DNA of 64,000 bases from Sinomonas sp. ASV486. GTDB taxonomy: Bacteria; Actinomycetota; Actinomycetes; Actinomycetales; Micrococcaceae. Location of the stretch: the NCBI RefSeq assembly GCF_030908215.1, contig NZ_JAVFJK010000004.1, forward strand, positions 1-64,000, written 5' to 3'. This document shows positions 1-9,039 of this stretch, one piece after another. The notes below the pieces were generated by a model. It did no database searches. It was not told the origin of the DNA and worked only from the letters and a program-made list of their open reading frames with translations. The position numbers and the translations under genes are program-made. Positions within the stretch are counted from its first letter, which is position 1. Each line of letters opens with the position of its first letter.

Positions 1-1112
1 TCGGCGAGGATCTCGCCGGTGCCGTGCTCGATGGCGGTGGCCTCGGCGTCGTGGACGAGCAGGATGATGCGTTTGTGCCTGTGGGCGCGGCCGATGCCGA
101 GGTGACGGAGGCGTCCCGCGTGGCGGAGGGTGACCTTGCCGTCGGCGTCGACGCGGTCGGTCCGGACGCGGAAGTGTGCCCCCTGGGCGGCGGCCGCGGG
201 GCCGGCCTTGGGGGTCTGGGCGTAGGCCTCGGCGGGTGTGTGCCTGCCGAGCGCGCGGTGGGGGCGTTCGTGGTTGTAGACGTGGCGGAATCTGGTGAGC
301 TGGTCGTTCAGGTCCTCGATGGTCTGGGCCGGAGGCTGGCTGTGGAGCCATTTCTTCAGGGTCTGGTGGAAGCGCTCGATCTTGCCCTGGGTCTGGGGGT
401 GGCCGGGGGATCCGTTCTTCTGGACGATCCCGAGCCCTGCGATGAGGCTCTCGAAGGCGTTGCGGCCTCCTTTCCCGCCGGCCAGGCGGGTGGTGTAGAC
501 CATGCCGTTGTCGGTCAGGGTGCTGGCGGGCAGGCCGTGTTCCTGTGCGGTGTCCAGGAAGGCGTCCACGACGATGGCGCCGGTCGTCCTGGGGTGGGCG
601 GTGAGGTGGAGCAGGCAGCGGGAGTGGTCGTCGAGGAAGTCGATGATCTCGGTGTCGGTGCCGTCGGCCAGGTGCCAGTGGGTGAAGTCGGACTGCCAGG
701 TCTCGTTGGGCTGGGCCGCGGCGAAGCGTCGCAGGGAGGACTTGGGACGCTTGTGGGGTTCGGGGGCGACCGCGCCGGCGGCCCGGAGGATGCGGTGGAT
801 GGTGGTGCTCGCGGGCACCGGGAGGCCCTCGCGTCCGAGATGGGCAGCGATGGTCTCGGCCCCGGAGTCCAGGCCCTTGGCCTGCAGGTCGGCGCGTAGG
901 ACCAGGATCCTCTCCTGAACGTTGGCCGGCGTCTGCTGCGGGCTGGTGCGGGGCCGCCGGGAGCGGGCCTCGAGGCCGGCCTCTCCTTCGGCTGCGTGGC
1001 GGGCGATGAGTTGGTGGACCCATTGGCGGCTGATGCCGTACCGGCGGGCTGCTTCGGCCTTGGACATCCCACCCTCCAGGACTGCGAGGACGATGACCTT
1101 GTTCTTCGACAT
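1..1112 (-). CDS. IS481-family DDE transposase (partial, runs off window)
   Basis: Reading the minus strand from ATG at 1112 gives about 370 open codons with no stop before the window edge. The start is MSKNKVIVLAVLEGG, followed by a helix-turn-helix (KAEAARRYGISRQWVHQLI, about residues 17-36). The rve/DDE integrase core follows, with the three acidic positions in WQSDFTHW, LTDNGMVYTT and GKIERFHQTLK. The C-terminal part contains the YNHERPHRALG block typical of IS481/IS3-like transposases. It catalyses cut/strand transfer of the element. The visible length already matches the family, so only the last residues should be missing. No frameshift is seen, so it may be active. Confidence 0.85.
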   Translation of the reverse strand, partial: MSKNKVIVLAVLEGGMSKAEAARRYGISRQWVHQLIARHAAEGEAGLEARSRRPRTSPQQTPANVQERILVLRADLQAKGLDSGAETIAAHLGREGLPVPASTTIHRILRAAGAVAPEPHKRPKSSLRRFAAAQPNETWQSDFTHWHLADGTDTEIIDFLDDHSRCLLHLTAHPRTTGAIVVDAFLDTAQEHGLPASTLTDNGMVYTTRLAGGKGGRNAFESLIAGLGIVQKNGSPGHPQTQGKIERFHQTLKKWLHSQPPAQTIEDLNDQLTRFRHVYNHERPHRALGRHTPAEAYAQTPKAGPAAAAQGAHFRVRTDRVDADGKVTLRHAGRLRHLGIGRAHRHKRIILLVHDAEATAIEHGTGEILA

Positions 1113-1135
1113 GGCAGAAGCCCAATGGGCGAGGT

Positions 1136-1240
1136 GTCAACGATGTCCCGCGACATGCCGGAAGGCGTCAACGATGTCCCGCCACAGCAGTCAACTGTCA
1201 CCTGTCAACGATGTCCCGCCACATGCGTCAACGATGTCCT
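1136..1240. repeat. Four direct repeats of GTCAACGATGTCC in the IS end
   Basis: GTCAACGATGTCC occurs at 1136, 1167, 1204 and 1227 on the plus strand, between the transposase start and the element end. Spacings are 31, 37 and 23 bp. Such repeated subterminal sites may be transposase-binding sites; that role is inferred. Confidence 0.7.
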
Positions 1241-1276
1241 GACATCACACACCTCTGGGCGCACAGATGTGAAGAG

Positions 1277-1309
1277 AGAAGCCCCCCAGCCTAAGGCTGG
1301 GGGGCTTCT
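1277..1309 (-). terminator. Rho-independent terminator downstream of nanR
   Basis: A 15-bp perfect stem with a three-base loop (arm AAGCCCCCCAGCC) is followed by a pyrimidine-rich run on both strands. It lies 78 bp past the stop codon of the minus-strand regulator gene and just outside the insertion sequence, so it most likely ends the regulator transcript. It could act in both directions. Confidence 0.75.
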
Positions 1310-1386
1310 TCGTCCTCCCCTGCCGGGGCCAAGAGCCAGCCCAGGGTCCCTCCTGCGCGGACGGACCGACTACCGCCCGCCGGGCA

Positions 1387-2115
1387 CTACCCGTCGGCGT
1401 GGGCCTGAAGCATCCGGCGGATGCCGTCGAAATGCCGGTTGAGCAGCTCGGACGCCGCAGCCTTGTCCCCCGCGCCCACGGCCTCGAGGATGCGACGGTG
1501 CGCGGCCGCCGTCTCGACGAGATCCGCGTTGGAGGGTCCCACCTCCGCGTGGATCTTGCGGTAGACCTTCCAGAAGACGCCCATGAGGTTCAGGAGCAGT
1601 TCGTTGTCGAGTGGTTCGAAGAGCAGGCGATGGAACAGTGCATCCGCCTCAGAGAACTCGTCCCCGCGCTCGGCCGACTCCTCCATCGTGACGACGACAG
1701 CCTCGATGCGCGCGAGCTGCTCCTGAGTGATGACGTCGATCGACGCTCCGACAAGCCCCGACTCGAGCGCCTGGCGGACATCGACGAGCTCCATCGCCTC
1801 ATGCCCCTTGTGGCGGAGAGACAGCCGGCCGCGGAAGGAGAGCCCATCGGCGAGCGCATCGAAATTGCTCGGCGCAACGAACATGCCAAACCCGTGCCGG
1901 ATCTCCACCACCCCGAGCGCCTGCAGGACCTTGAGGCATTCACGCAGGGTATTCCTGCCGACCCCGAGGGTCGCCGTCAGCTCGCTCTCCGTGGGCAACG
2001 GGTCGCCCGCTTCAAGTCCTCGGTCGAGGATAAGGTCCATGATCTCCGCCTGAAGCGCTCGGAGCCGCGCCTGCGCGCTGAAGCGCGCCGCGGGAGCCGA
2101 CGTCGTCGTGGCCAT
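1387..2115 (-). CDS. nanR: FadR-type GntR-family regulator, probable sialic acid repressor
   Basis: A 242-residue one-component regulator. Residues about 15-80 form the GntR winged helix (PTESELTATLGVGRNTLRECLKVL), and about 95-235 form an FCD ligand-binding domain with the metal-site pattern D-x3-H (ADALFH), then two further histidines (AAAHRRIL and LNRHFDGI). A good ribosome site (GGAGG) precedes the ATG. It is divergent to the sialic acid transporter and catabolic genes, and the shared intergenic region carries a perfect 10-bp inverted pair suited to a dimeric GntR protein. FadR-type NanR proteins repress sialic acid genes in other bacteria. The substrate assignment here comes from the neighbourhood. 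Confidence 0.8.
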   Translation of the reverse strand: MATTTSAPAARFSAQARLRALQAEIMDLILDRGLEAGDPLPTESELTATLGVGRNTLRECLKVLQALGVVEIRHGFGMFVAPSNFDALADGLSFRGRLSLRHKGHEAMELVDVRQALESGLVGASIDVITQEQLARIEAVVVTMEESAERGDEFSEADALFHRLLFEPLDNELLLNLMGVFWKVYRKIHAEVGPSNADLVETAAAHRRILEAVGAGDKAAASELLNRHFDGIRRMLQAHADG

Positions 2116-2205
2116 GGAATCCTCCAGTTAGCATGAGAGTGCTGCGTACCGAAGGCACGCAGAGGGACGCTTCGGACCTGTGCTCGGCATCACTTCGGGC
2201 CATGA

Positions 2206-2320
2206 TATCGGATGTCCCACTTCCGGGCCCAGAGGTCCACCGGGCCAGCCCTTCGCCCTTGACTCGTGATTGTGATGAGCCTTACAGTTGCCGAGAACCT
2301 CGGACATCCCACATCCGATA
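2206..2320. promoter_or_regulatory. sat/nan promoter and probable NanR operator pair
   Basis: The 10-mer TATCGGATGT at 2206-2215 recurs in perfect inverted form (ACATCCGATA) at 2311-2320. Between them lies a promoter-like pair, TTGACT (2259-2264) and TACAGT (2283-2288), with an 18-bp spacer. This puts the start point near 2295, so the second half-site would lie just downstream of it. The arrangement fits repression by the divergent GntR regulator; the binding is inferred. Confidence 0.55.
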
Positions 2321-2405
2321 AGTGCTTTCCTGAGGGCACTCCGGACTCGGTCCACGAGGCCACGCACCCGGATCCACAGAGCCATCAACACGAACGGTGA
2401 GGTAC

Positions 2406-4028
2406 ATGAGCAACCCCATCTCCCCGCTGGTCAATGACGCCAGCCGCAGGAACTTCCTCAAGCTCAGCGGAGCGATCGGCGCCGCCGCGGCGTTCACGGC
2501 GTCCCTGGCCGCATGCTCGCCCGGCGGCACGCCGGCCTCCGCGGTCACGAGCGGCGGAGCGGTCGACCCGACCAAGGAGCTCGTCGCCGGCATCTCATTC
2601 GCCCTCTCGACCGGCTTCGACCCGATCGCCGCGAGCGGTGCGACGCCTCAGGCGGCCAACAACCACCTCTTCGAGGGCCTCGTGGACCTCCACCCGGCGA
2701 CCCGACAGGCCTACCTGGCCCTCGCGGCGTCGGACCCGAAGAAGGTCGACGACACCCACTGGGAGGTCGAGGTCAAGCAGGGCGCGACGTTCCACGACGG
2801 CACGCCCGTGACCGCGGACGACGTCGTGTGGTCCTTCAACCGCACCCTCGATCCGGCGAGCAAGTCCCTCTTCGCGGGGTTCATCCCGTTCATCAAGGCC
2901 GTGTCCAAGAAGGACGACAAGACGGTCGCATTCGAGCTGAAGGCCCCGTTCGCTGGCTTCAAGGAGCGCATCGCTGTGGTCAAGGTCGTCCCCAAGGCCC
3001 TCACGGACACCGCAGAGAAGGCCAAGGCCTTCGACGCGAAGCCGATCGGCTCGGGCCCGTACAAGTTCGTCTCCGCGACCAAGGAAGACAAGATCGTCTT
3101 CGCGAAATTCGACGGCTACAAGGGCCAGTACCCGGCCCGGTCGAACAACATGACGTGGCTCCTCATCGCCGACGGCTCCGCTCGGGTGAACTCGATCCCG
3201 TCCCGCGCCCAGGCCATCGAGGACGTGCCATATCTCGACATCGACTCGCTCAAGAGCAAAGTCACTGTCGAGGCGGTACAGTCCTTCGGGCTCCTGTTCC
3301 TCATGTTCAACACCGCCAAGGCGCCGTTCAGCGACAAGCGCGTCCGTCAGGCGCTCTTCTACGCCACGGACACCCAGAGCGTCATCAACAAGGCCCTGCT
3401 CGGCAACGCGACACCGGCGACGTCCTACCTGCCCAAGAACCACCCGGCCTACCATCAGGCCGCGACTCAGTACTCGTACAACCCGGACAAGGCCAAGCAA
3501 CTGCTCTCCGACGCCGGCGCGTCCAACCTGAGCTTGCGCCTCACCTCGACCCAGAACTCCTGGATCGACAAGTGCATGCCGCTCATCAAGGAGAACTGGG
3601 ACGCGATCGGCGTCAAGACGACCCTCGACATCGTCCCCTCGGCGACGGTCTACAGCGCCCAGCGCGCTGACGGCGGCGGCGACTTCGACGTCGTCTGCGC
3701 ATCGGGCGACCCGAGCGTGTTCGGGAACGACGCCGACCTCCTCCTGAGCTGGTTCTACCGCGCCGGCGTGTGGCCGACGGCGCGCTACCGCTGGACCGGC
3801 ACCCCCGAGTACAAGCAGGTGCAGGACCTCCTCGCCCAGGCCGCCTCCGCCGACGCGGCCCAAGCCAAAGACCTCCAGGGCCAGATCATCGACCTCGTGG
3901 CCGAGCAAGTGCCGCTGTACCCGCTGTTCCACCGCAAGCTGCCGACGGCCTGGGACCCCACTCAGCTCGACGGCTTCCAACCGCTGCCCACGACCGGTCT
4001 GTCCTTCATCGGCGTCGGTCGCAAGTAG
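2406..4028 (+). CDS. satA: Sialic acid ABC transporter, family 5 substrate-binding lipoprotein
   Basis: A 540-residue extracytoplasmic solute-binding protein of family 5 (DppA/OppA fold). The N-terminus has a twin-arginine motif (SRRNFLK, residues 13-19) followed by a hydrophobic stretch and a lipobox ending LAAC at Cys37, so it should be exported folded by Tat and lipid-anchored. ATG at 2406 is preferred over an in-frame GTG nine bases upstream because GGTGAGG lies correctly before it. Alone this would be called a peptide-binding protein. The genes after it (fused permease-ATPase, then lyase, kinase and epimerase) match the SatABCD/SiaEFGI sialic acid transporter layout, so N-acetylneuraminate is the probable ligand. 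Confidence 0.8.
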   Translation: MSNPISPLVNDASRRNFLKLSGAIGAAAAFTASLAACSPGGTPASAVTSGGAVDPTKELVAGISFALSTGFDPIAASGATPQAANNHLFEGLVDLHPATRQAYLALAASDPKKVDDTHWEVEVKQGATFHDGTPVTADDVVWSFNRTLDPASKSLFAGFIPFIKAVSKKDDKTVAFELKAPFAGFKERIAVVKVVPKALTDTAEKAKAFDAKPIGSGPYKFVSATKEDKIVFAKFDGYKGQYPARSNNMTWLLIADGSARVNSIPSRAQAIEDVPYLDIDSLKSKVTVEAVQSFGLLFLMFNTAKAPFSDKRVRQALFYATDTQSVINKALLGNATPATSYLPKNHPAYHQAATQYSYNPDKAKQLLSDAGASNLSLRLTSTQNSWIDKCMPLIKENWDAIGVKTTLDIVPSATVYSAQRADGGGDFDVVCASGDPSVFGNDADLLLSWFYRAGVWPTARYRWTGTPEYKQVQDLLAQAASADAAQAKDLQGQIIDLVAEQVPLYPLFHRKLPTAWDPTQLDGFQPLPTTGLSFIGVGRK

Positions 4029-4101
4029 CGCACCTCGGGGCGGATGACGGCGACCCCGACGCCGTCATCCGCCCCTTACGAGCAGTTTGGAGTTCTTCAC
4101 C

Positions 4102-5061
4102 GTGTCAACGCTGCTGAGACTGCTGGGCCGGAGGATCGCCGTCCTCCCCTTCATGCTGTTGGGCGTCACGATCCTCGTGTTCCTCGTCCTCCAGGTGGCC
4201 CCGGGCGACCCCGCGACGTTCGTCCTGGGGCCCGATGCCTCGGAGGACGCGAAGAACGCATGGCGCGAGGCCCGCGGGCTCAACGATCCGCTCATCATCC
4301 AGTTCTTCCACTACGTAGCCAGACTCGTCACCCTCAACTTCGGCGTGACCAACCCGCCGGAGGAGCCCGTGGGCATCCGCATCGCGGCCGCCTTCCCCGT
4401 GACGCTCCAGCTCACGCTCCTGGGTGTGCTCATCGCCGTCGTGATCTCGCTTGTCCTCGGCATCCTCGGCGCGCTCTACCGCGACAAGTGGCCAGACCAG
4501 CTCATCCGCGTGTTCTCGATCGCGGCCATCGCGACGCCGTCGTTCTGGCTCGGCATCCTCCTCATCCAGTGGTTCGCCCTCCCGAAGGGCTCGCTCTTCC
4601 CGGTGGGCGGCATGGCGTGGGCCGAGCAGTACGGCTTCGTCGGCTGGGCCTACTCGATGGCACTGCCCGCCCTTGCCCTCGGCCTGCCCGTCGCAGCGTC
4701 CCTCATCCGCGTGGTGCGCACGTCGATGGTCGAGGAGCTCGACAAGGACTACGTCCGCACAGCCATCGGCAACGGCGTCCCGTACCGCACGGTCGTGGCG
4801 AAGAACGTGCTCCGCAATGCCCTCGTCACCCCGGTCACGGTACTCGGCCTCCGCGTCGGCTACCTCTTGGGCGGCGCCATCGTGATCGAGCGCATCTTCG
4901 ACCTCAAGGGCATGGGCGGGCTCATCATCAACGGCCTCAACGGCAAGGACGTCAACCTCGTTGCCGGCGGTGTCATCACGATCGCCGCGACCTTCGTCCT
5001 CGTCAACATCGTGGTGGACGTCCTCTACCTGCTCATCAATCCCCGGATCCGGACGGTCTGA
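4102..5061 (+). CDS. satB: Sialic acid ABC transporter permease
   Basis: A 319-residue DppB-type inner-membrane permease with about six membrane segments. The first is at residues 12-33 (IAVLPFMLLGVTILVFLVLQ). The EAA-type loop that contacts the ATPase is DYVRTAIGNGVPYRTVVAKN. GTG at 4102 is chosen because GGAG sits nine bases upstream; a TTG at 4087 is the alternative and would add five residues. It lies between the binding protein and the fused permease-ATPase and should pair with the permease half of the latter. Confidence 0.8.
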   Translation: MSTLLRLLGRRIAVLPFMLLGVTILVFLVLQVAPGDPATFVLGPDASEDAKNAWREARGLNDPLIIQFFHYVARLVTLNFGVTNPPEEPVGIRIAAAFPVTLQLTLLGVLIAVVISLVLGILGALYRDKWPDQLIRVFSIAAIATPSFWLGILLIQWFALPKGSLFPVGGMAWAEQYGFVGWAYSMALPALALGLPVAASLIRVVRTSMVEELDKDYVRTAIGNGVPYRTVVAKNVLRNALVTPVTVLGLRVGYLLGGAIVIERIFDLKGMGGLIINGLNGKDVNLVAGGVITIAATFVLVNIVVDVLYLLINPRIRTV

Positions 5062-5062
5062 C

Positions 5063-7201
5063 ATGTCGCATCCATCCCGCCCAACCGGCACCCTCGCGCC
5101 CCGCGCCGGCCTCGCGAACCGTCTCGCCGATCAGGGCGCCCGCTTCAGGGCGATGCCCACCGGCTCTAAGATCGCGCTAGCCTTCCTCATCTTCATTGTC
5201 CTCGTCGCGATCATCGGCCCCTTCATCGCCCCCTACGGCGAGAACGAGTCGTTCATCCCCAAGACCCCGCCGGGGCCGGACCACTTCTTCGGCACCGACG
5301 TCGGCGGCCGCGACGTCTTCACACGCATGCTCTACGGGGCACGCATCTCGATCATGATCGGCCTGGGGGCGGTTGCCCTCGCCGTCATCATCGGCGCCGC
5401 ACTCGGCGCTGCCGCCGCGACGGGCCGCAAGTGGGTCGACGAGACGATCATGCGCATCCTCGACGTCCTCATGGCTTTCCCGGGCATCGCCCTGGCCGCG
5501 GCGCTCCTGTTCGCGCTCTCGAGCGCCTCGGCCAACATCTTCGGCTCGACAGTCCCCGTCATCATCCTCGCGATCGCGATCGTCTACTCGCCGCAGCTCG
5601 CCCGTGTGGTCCGCGCCAACGTCCTCGCGCAGTACGGCGAGGACTACGTCCGGGCGGAACGGGTCATCGGTGCCGGACGCTTCTACATCCTCGTCAGGCA
5701 CATCGTCCGCAACACCGCCGCCCCGGTGCTCGTGTTCGCCACGGTCATGGTCGCCGACGCCATCATCCTCGAGGCATCCCTCTCGTTCCTCGGCGCGGGC
5801 GTGCAGCAGCCGGCCGCCTCGTGGGGCAACGTCATGAGCGACGGCCGCGAGCTCGTCAACTCCGGAGGGTGGTGGCCCACGACGTTCGGCGGCATCACGA
5901 TCCTGCTCACCGTCCTCTCGCTCAACATCCTCGCCGAGGGGCTCACGGATGCGATGGTGAACCCGCGCCTCCGCGGTACACCGAAGGTGAAGGACGACGA
6001 CGGCTCGGCGGCCGCCGCTGCGGCCGCGGCTGCCGCTGACCTCGCCTCGGTCGAGGCCGCCCGGGCCCTCGGCGCCGGAACGCTGGGCGACGAGGCGTTG
6101 GCCGCCGTCGTGCGTCTCGACGAGAACCCGCACGCGCTGCTCGACCTCGAGCTCGAGCGGCTCTCGGCCGTCGAGGCGCGCCGCACCGACCGCCTCCCGC
6201 AGGTCGGGGCCAGCGCGAAGACGATCCTCGAGGTCACCAACCTGTCGATCCGTTTCCCGCACCGCTACGGCAGCACCGCGATCGTGGACAACGTCTCCTT
6301 CTCGGTCCGCGAGGGCGAGACGATGGCGCTCGTCGGCGAGTCGGGCTGCGGCAAGTCGATCACCTCCCTCGCAATCATGGGCCTCCAAGCGCCGTCGGCC
6401 GTCCTGTCAGGCTCGATCGCGTACGAGGGCCGCGAGCTGCTCACGAACTCGCCCAAGGAGCGCGAGCAGCGCTACGCAGGCCTGCGGGGACAGGAGATCG
6501 CGATGATCTACCAGGACTCGCTCAGCGCACTCAACCCGTCCATGCTCATCAAGGACCAGCTCGAGCAGCTCACCCGTCGCAACGGACGCAAGACGCCGCG
6601 CGAGCTCCTCGAGCTCGTCGGTCTCGACCCGAACCGCACGCTCAGGTCCTACCCGCACGAGCTCTCAGGAGGCCAGCGGCAGCGCGTGGTCATGGCCATG
6701 GCACTCTCACGCTCCCCCAGGATCGTGGTTGCCGACGAGCCCACGACGGCGCTCGACGTCACCGTGCAGAAGCAGGTCATCGACCTTCTGAACGAGCTGC
6801 GCGAGCAACTCGGCTTCGCGATGGTGTTCGTGAGCCACGACCTCGCGCTCGTGGCCTCCCTCGCGCATCGCGTCGTGGTCATGTACGCCGGCCAAGTCGT
6901 CGAGACCGCCCCGACCGCGGCGCTCCTGCGCAGCCCGAAGCACGAGTACACGCGCGGCCTCCTCGGCTCCGTCCTGTCCGTCGAGGCCGACGCGCCGCGC
7001 CTGCACCAGATCCGCGGGACCGTCCCATCACCGCGGGACTTCGCGCCCGGCGACCGCTTCGCCGAACGGTCCCTGCGCCCGGACGCGGACCCGAGGCAGC
7101 TGCTCGAGTTCGTCGAAGTTCCCGGCGATCCCGGGCACTTCTGGGCGAGCCACGAGAAGACGGCCCGCACCGGCGAGCTCATCAAGGAAGGTGCCCAATG
7201 A
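5063..7201 (+). CDS. satC: Fused permease-ATPase of the sialic acid ABC transporter
   Basis: A 712-residue fusion. Residues about 25-300 are a DppC-type permease (six membrane segments; EAA-type loop DYVRAERVIGAGRFYILVRH). Residues about 310-395 are an alanine/acidic linker that includes ten or more consecutive alanines. Residues about 395-712 are an OppD-type ATPase with Walker A GESGCGKS (near 424), signature LSGGQRQR (near 533) and Walker B VVADEPTTALD (near 555). The same permease-ATPase fusion is known in SatC of Haemophilus and the SiaEFGI system of corynebacteria, which supports the sialic acid assignment. It starts at ATG one base after the satB stop. No frameshift is needed, so the fusion is real and not two merged genes. 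Confidence 0.85.
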   Translation: MSHPSRPTGTLAPRAGLANRLADQGARFRAMPTGSKIALAFLIFIVLVAIIGPFIAPYGENESFIPKTPPGPDHFFGTDVGGRDVFTRMLYGARISIMIGLGAVALAVIIGAALGAAAATGRKWVDETIMRILDVLMAFPGIALAAALLFALSSASANIFGSTVPVIILAIAIVYSPQLARVVRANVLAQYGEDYVRAERVIGAGRFYILVRHIVRNTAAPVLVFATVMVADAIILEASLSFLGAGVQQPAASWGNVMSDGRELVNSGGWWPTTFGGITILLTVLSLNILAEGLTDAMVNPRLRGTPKVKDDDGSAAAAAAAAAADLASVEAARALGAGTLGDEALAAVVRLDENPHALLDLELERLSAVEARRTDRLPQVGASAKTILEVTNLSIRFPHRYGSTAIVDNVSFSVREGETMALVGESGCGKSITSLAIMGLQAPSAVLSGSIAYEGRELLTNSPKEREQRYAGLRGQEIAMIYQDSLSALNPSMLIKDQLEQLTRRNGRKTPRELLELVGLDPNRTLRSYPHELSGGQRQRVVMAMALSRSPRIVVADEPTTALDVTVQKQVIDLLNELREQLGFAMVFVSHDLALVASLAHRVVVMYAGQVVETAPTAALLRSPKHEYTRGLLGSVLSVEADAPRLHQIRGTVPSPRDFAPGDRFAERSLRPDADPRQLLEFVEVPGDPGHFWASHEKTARTGELIKEGAQ

Positions 7202-8025
7202 CCCGCACTCCCATCGACGGTGCACTCGCGTCCGGCGCACCCGTGCTCGAACTCAAGGGCCTCACCGTCCACTTCCGGGCCCGCGGCGGGAAACTCTTCC
7301 GGCCCACGATCGTCAAGGCGGTCGACGGGATCGACTTCTCGGTGCGCCGCGGCGAGACCGTCGGGATCGTCGGCGAGTCCGGCTCGGGCAAGTCCACCCT
7401 CGCCTCGGTGCTCGTCGGCCTGCAGGCCCCGACGTCCGGGACGCTCGCGTTCCAGGGCAGGCCCGTCAAGCGGCTCGACGGGCGCCTCCGACGGGAGTTC
7501 GGGCGGACGGTCTCGGTCGTCTTCCAGGACCCCGCGACGGCGCTCAACCCGCGCATGACCATCGAGGACATCCTCCTGGACCCGCTCGTGGTCCACGGGA
7601 TGGGCAACGACACTTCGCGCCGCGCCCGGGTCAAGGAGCTCCTCTCCCTCGTGGGGCTCCCGCAATCCGCGGCCGAGGTCACGCCGTCGAACGTCTCGGG
7701 CGGCCAGCGTCAGCGCGTGGCGATCGCCCGCGCGCTGGCCCTCGAGCCCGAGCTCATCATCGCCGACGAGCCCACGAGTGCACTCGACGTCTCGGTGCGC
7801 GCGCAGGTGCTCAACCTGCTCTCGGACCTCAAGCGCCAGCTCAACCTCGGCATGGTGTTCATCAGCCACGACATCCAGACCGTGCGCTACATCTCCGACC
7901 GCATCTGCGTCATCTACCAGGGCAGGATCGTCGAGGAGGGCACCGCCGAGGACGTCTTCGACCACCCCACCCATGACTACACGCGCAAGCTGCTCGGCGC
8001 CGCGCCCAGCCTCCTGCACGTCTGA
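7198..8025 (+). CDS. satD: Sialic acid ABC transporter ATPase
   Basis: A 275-residue OppF-type ABC ATPase. It has Walker A GESGSGKS (near residue 58), a Q-loop, signature VSGGQRQR, Walker B LIIADEPTSALD and the H-loop FISHD. The ATG overlaps the satC stop as ATGA, indicating translational coupling. It should form a heterodimer with the ATPase half of satC. The protein is slightly shorter than OppF because the C-terminal oligopeptide-transporter extension is brief. Confidence 0.85.
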   Translation: MTRTPIDGALASGAPVLELKGLTVHFRARGGKLFRPTIVKAVDGIDFSVRRGETVGIVGESGSGKSTLASVLVGLQAPTSGTLAFQGRPVKRLDGRLRREFGRTVSVVFQDPATALNPRMTIEDILLDPLVVHGMGNDTSRRARVKELLSLVGLPQSAAEVTPSNVSGGQRQRVAIARALALEPELIIADEPTSALDVSVRAQVLNLLSDLKRQLNLGMVFISHDIQTVRYISDRICVIYQGRIVEEGTAEDVFDHPTHDYTRKLLGAAPSLLHV

Positions 8026-8070
8026 GACCCACTCGCTTCCCGTTCCGCCCGCCCACCCTCAGGAGAACCT

Positions 8071-8991
8071 GTGCCCACCGCATTCCACGGCGTCATCCCA
8101 CCCGTCATCACGCCCCGCCATGCCGACGGGAGCATCGACGTCGAGTCGCTGCGGAGCGTCACCAAGCACCTCATCGACGGCGGCGTGACCGGGCTCTTCG
8201 CGCTCGGCTCCTCCGGCGAGGTCCCCTACCTGACGAACGCCGAGCGCGAGCTCACCGTCACCACGATCGCCGAGGCCAACGCCGGCACGGTCCCGCTCGT
8301 GGTCGGCGCGAACGAGCAGACCACCCACCGCGTCATCGAAGAGTCCAGGAAGATGGTGGACCTCGGCGCGGACGCGCTCGTCGTCACGTCGATGTACTAC
8401 GCCCTCGGGAACGCAGCCGAGACCGAGGCCCACTTCCGTGCGATCCACGAGGCTGTCACCACGCCGATCTTCGCCTACGACGTCCCCGTCCGGACGCACT
8501 TCAAGCTGCCCACCGACGTGCTCGTGCGCCTCGCGGAGGACGGCGTGATCGTGGGGGTCAAGGACTCCTCGGGGGACGATGTCTCCTTCCGCCAGCTGCT
8601 CCTGGCCACGAAGGATCTTCCCGGCTTCTCGGTGTTCACGGGCCACGAGGTCGTGGTGGACGGCGCGCTCCTGGGCGGGGCACACGGCGTGGTGCCGGGC
8701 CTCGGCAACGTGGATCCCGCCGGCTACCGCAGGCTCTATGACCTCGCCAGGGCCGGGGACTGGGCTGGAGCCGCCGCCGAGCAGGACCGCCTCGCCCGCC
8801 TGTTCGGCATCGTCTTCGCACCCAACGGCCGGGTCTCGGGCGGCGCCGCCGGCCTCGGCGCGTTCAAGACCGCGCTGGCGCTCATGGGCGTCATCGAGTC
8901 CAACACCATGAGCACTCCCATGCTCTCGCTCAACGAAACCGAGGCGGAGACCATCCGCGGGATCCTCGTCGAGACCGGCATTCTCCGGTGA
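8071..8991 (+). CDS. nanA: N-acetylneuraminate lyase (DHDPS/NAL family)
   Basis: A 306-residue class I aldolase of the dihydrodipicolinate synthase/NAL family. It would cleave N-acetylneuraminate to N-acetylmannosamine and pyruvate. The phosphate/carboxylate-binding motif is GSSGE, the catalytic tyrosine lies in AYDVPVR and the Schiff-base lysine in GVKDSSGD. The GTG start at 8071 has AGGAGA four to nine bases upstream. Family membership alone cannot separate lyase from dihydrodipicolinate synthase or a keto-sugar aldolase, but the adjoining ROK kinase and NanE-type epimerase make NanA the best reading. Confidence 0.82.
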   Translation: MPTAFHGVIPPVITPRHADGSIDVESLRSVTKHLIDGGVTGLFALGSSGEVPYLTNAERELTVTTIAEANAGTVPLVVGANEQTTHRVIEESRKMVDLGADALVVTSMYYALGNAAETEAHFRAIHEAVTTPIFAYDVPVRTHFKLPTDVLVRLAEDGVIVGVKDSSGDDVSFRQLLLATKDLPGFSVFTGHEVVVDGALLGGAHGVVPGLGNVDPAGYRRLYDLARAGDWAGAAAEQDRLARLFGIVFAPNGRVSGGAAGLGAFKTALALMGVIESNTMSTPMLSLNETEAETIRGILVETGILR

Positions 8992-9039
8992 CGTCTGCCC
9001 CAGCACCCCAGCAGCCCAGGACTTAAGGAGGCCCCCAGC

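Larger units (their letters stand above)
1..1249 (-). mobile_element. IS481-family insertion sequence, cut by the window start
   Basis: The element contains an IS481-type transposase gene preceded by about 135 bp of terminal sequence. The probable outer end lies near 1249, where the minus strand reads TGTGATGTCAGGACATCG; IS481-family ends commonly begin with TG. Four direct copies of GGACATCGTTGAC lie between this end and the transposase start. The other end is outside the window, so the terminal inverted repeat and any target duplication cannot be checked. Confidence 0.75.

Noticed and set aside
2406-8025. Annotation as an oligopeptide (Opp/Dpp) transporter
   Set aside because: The binding-protein family fits, but the permease-ATPase fusion and the adjoining lyase, kinase and epimerase genes point to sialic acid.
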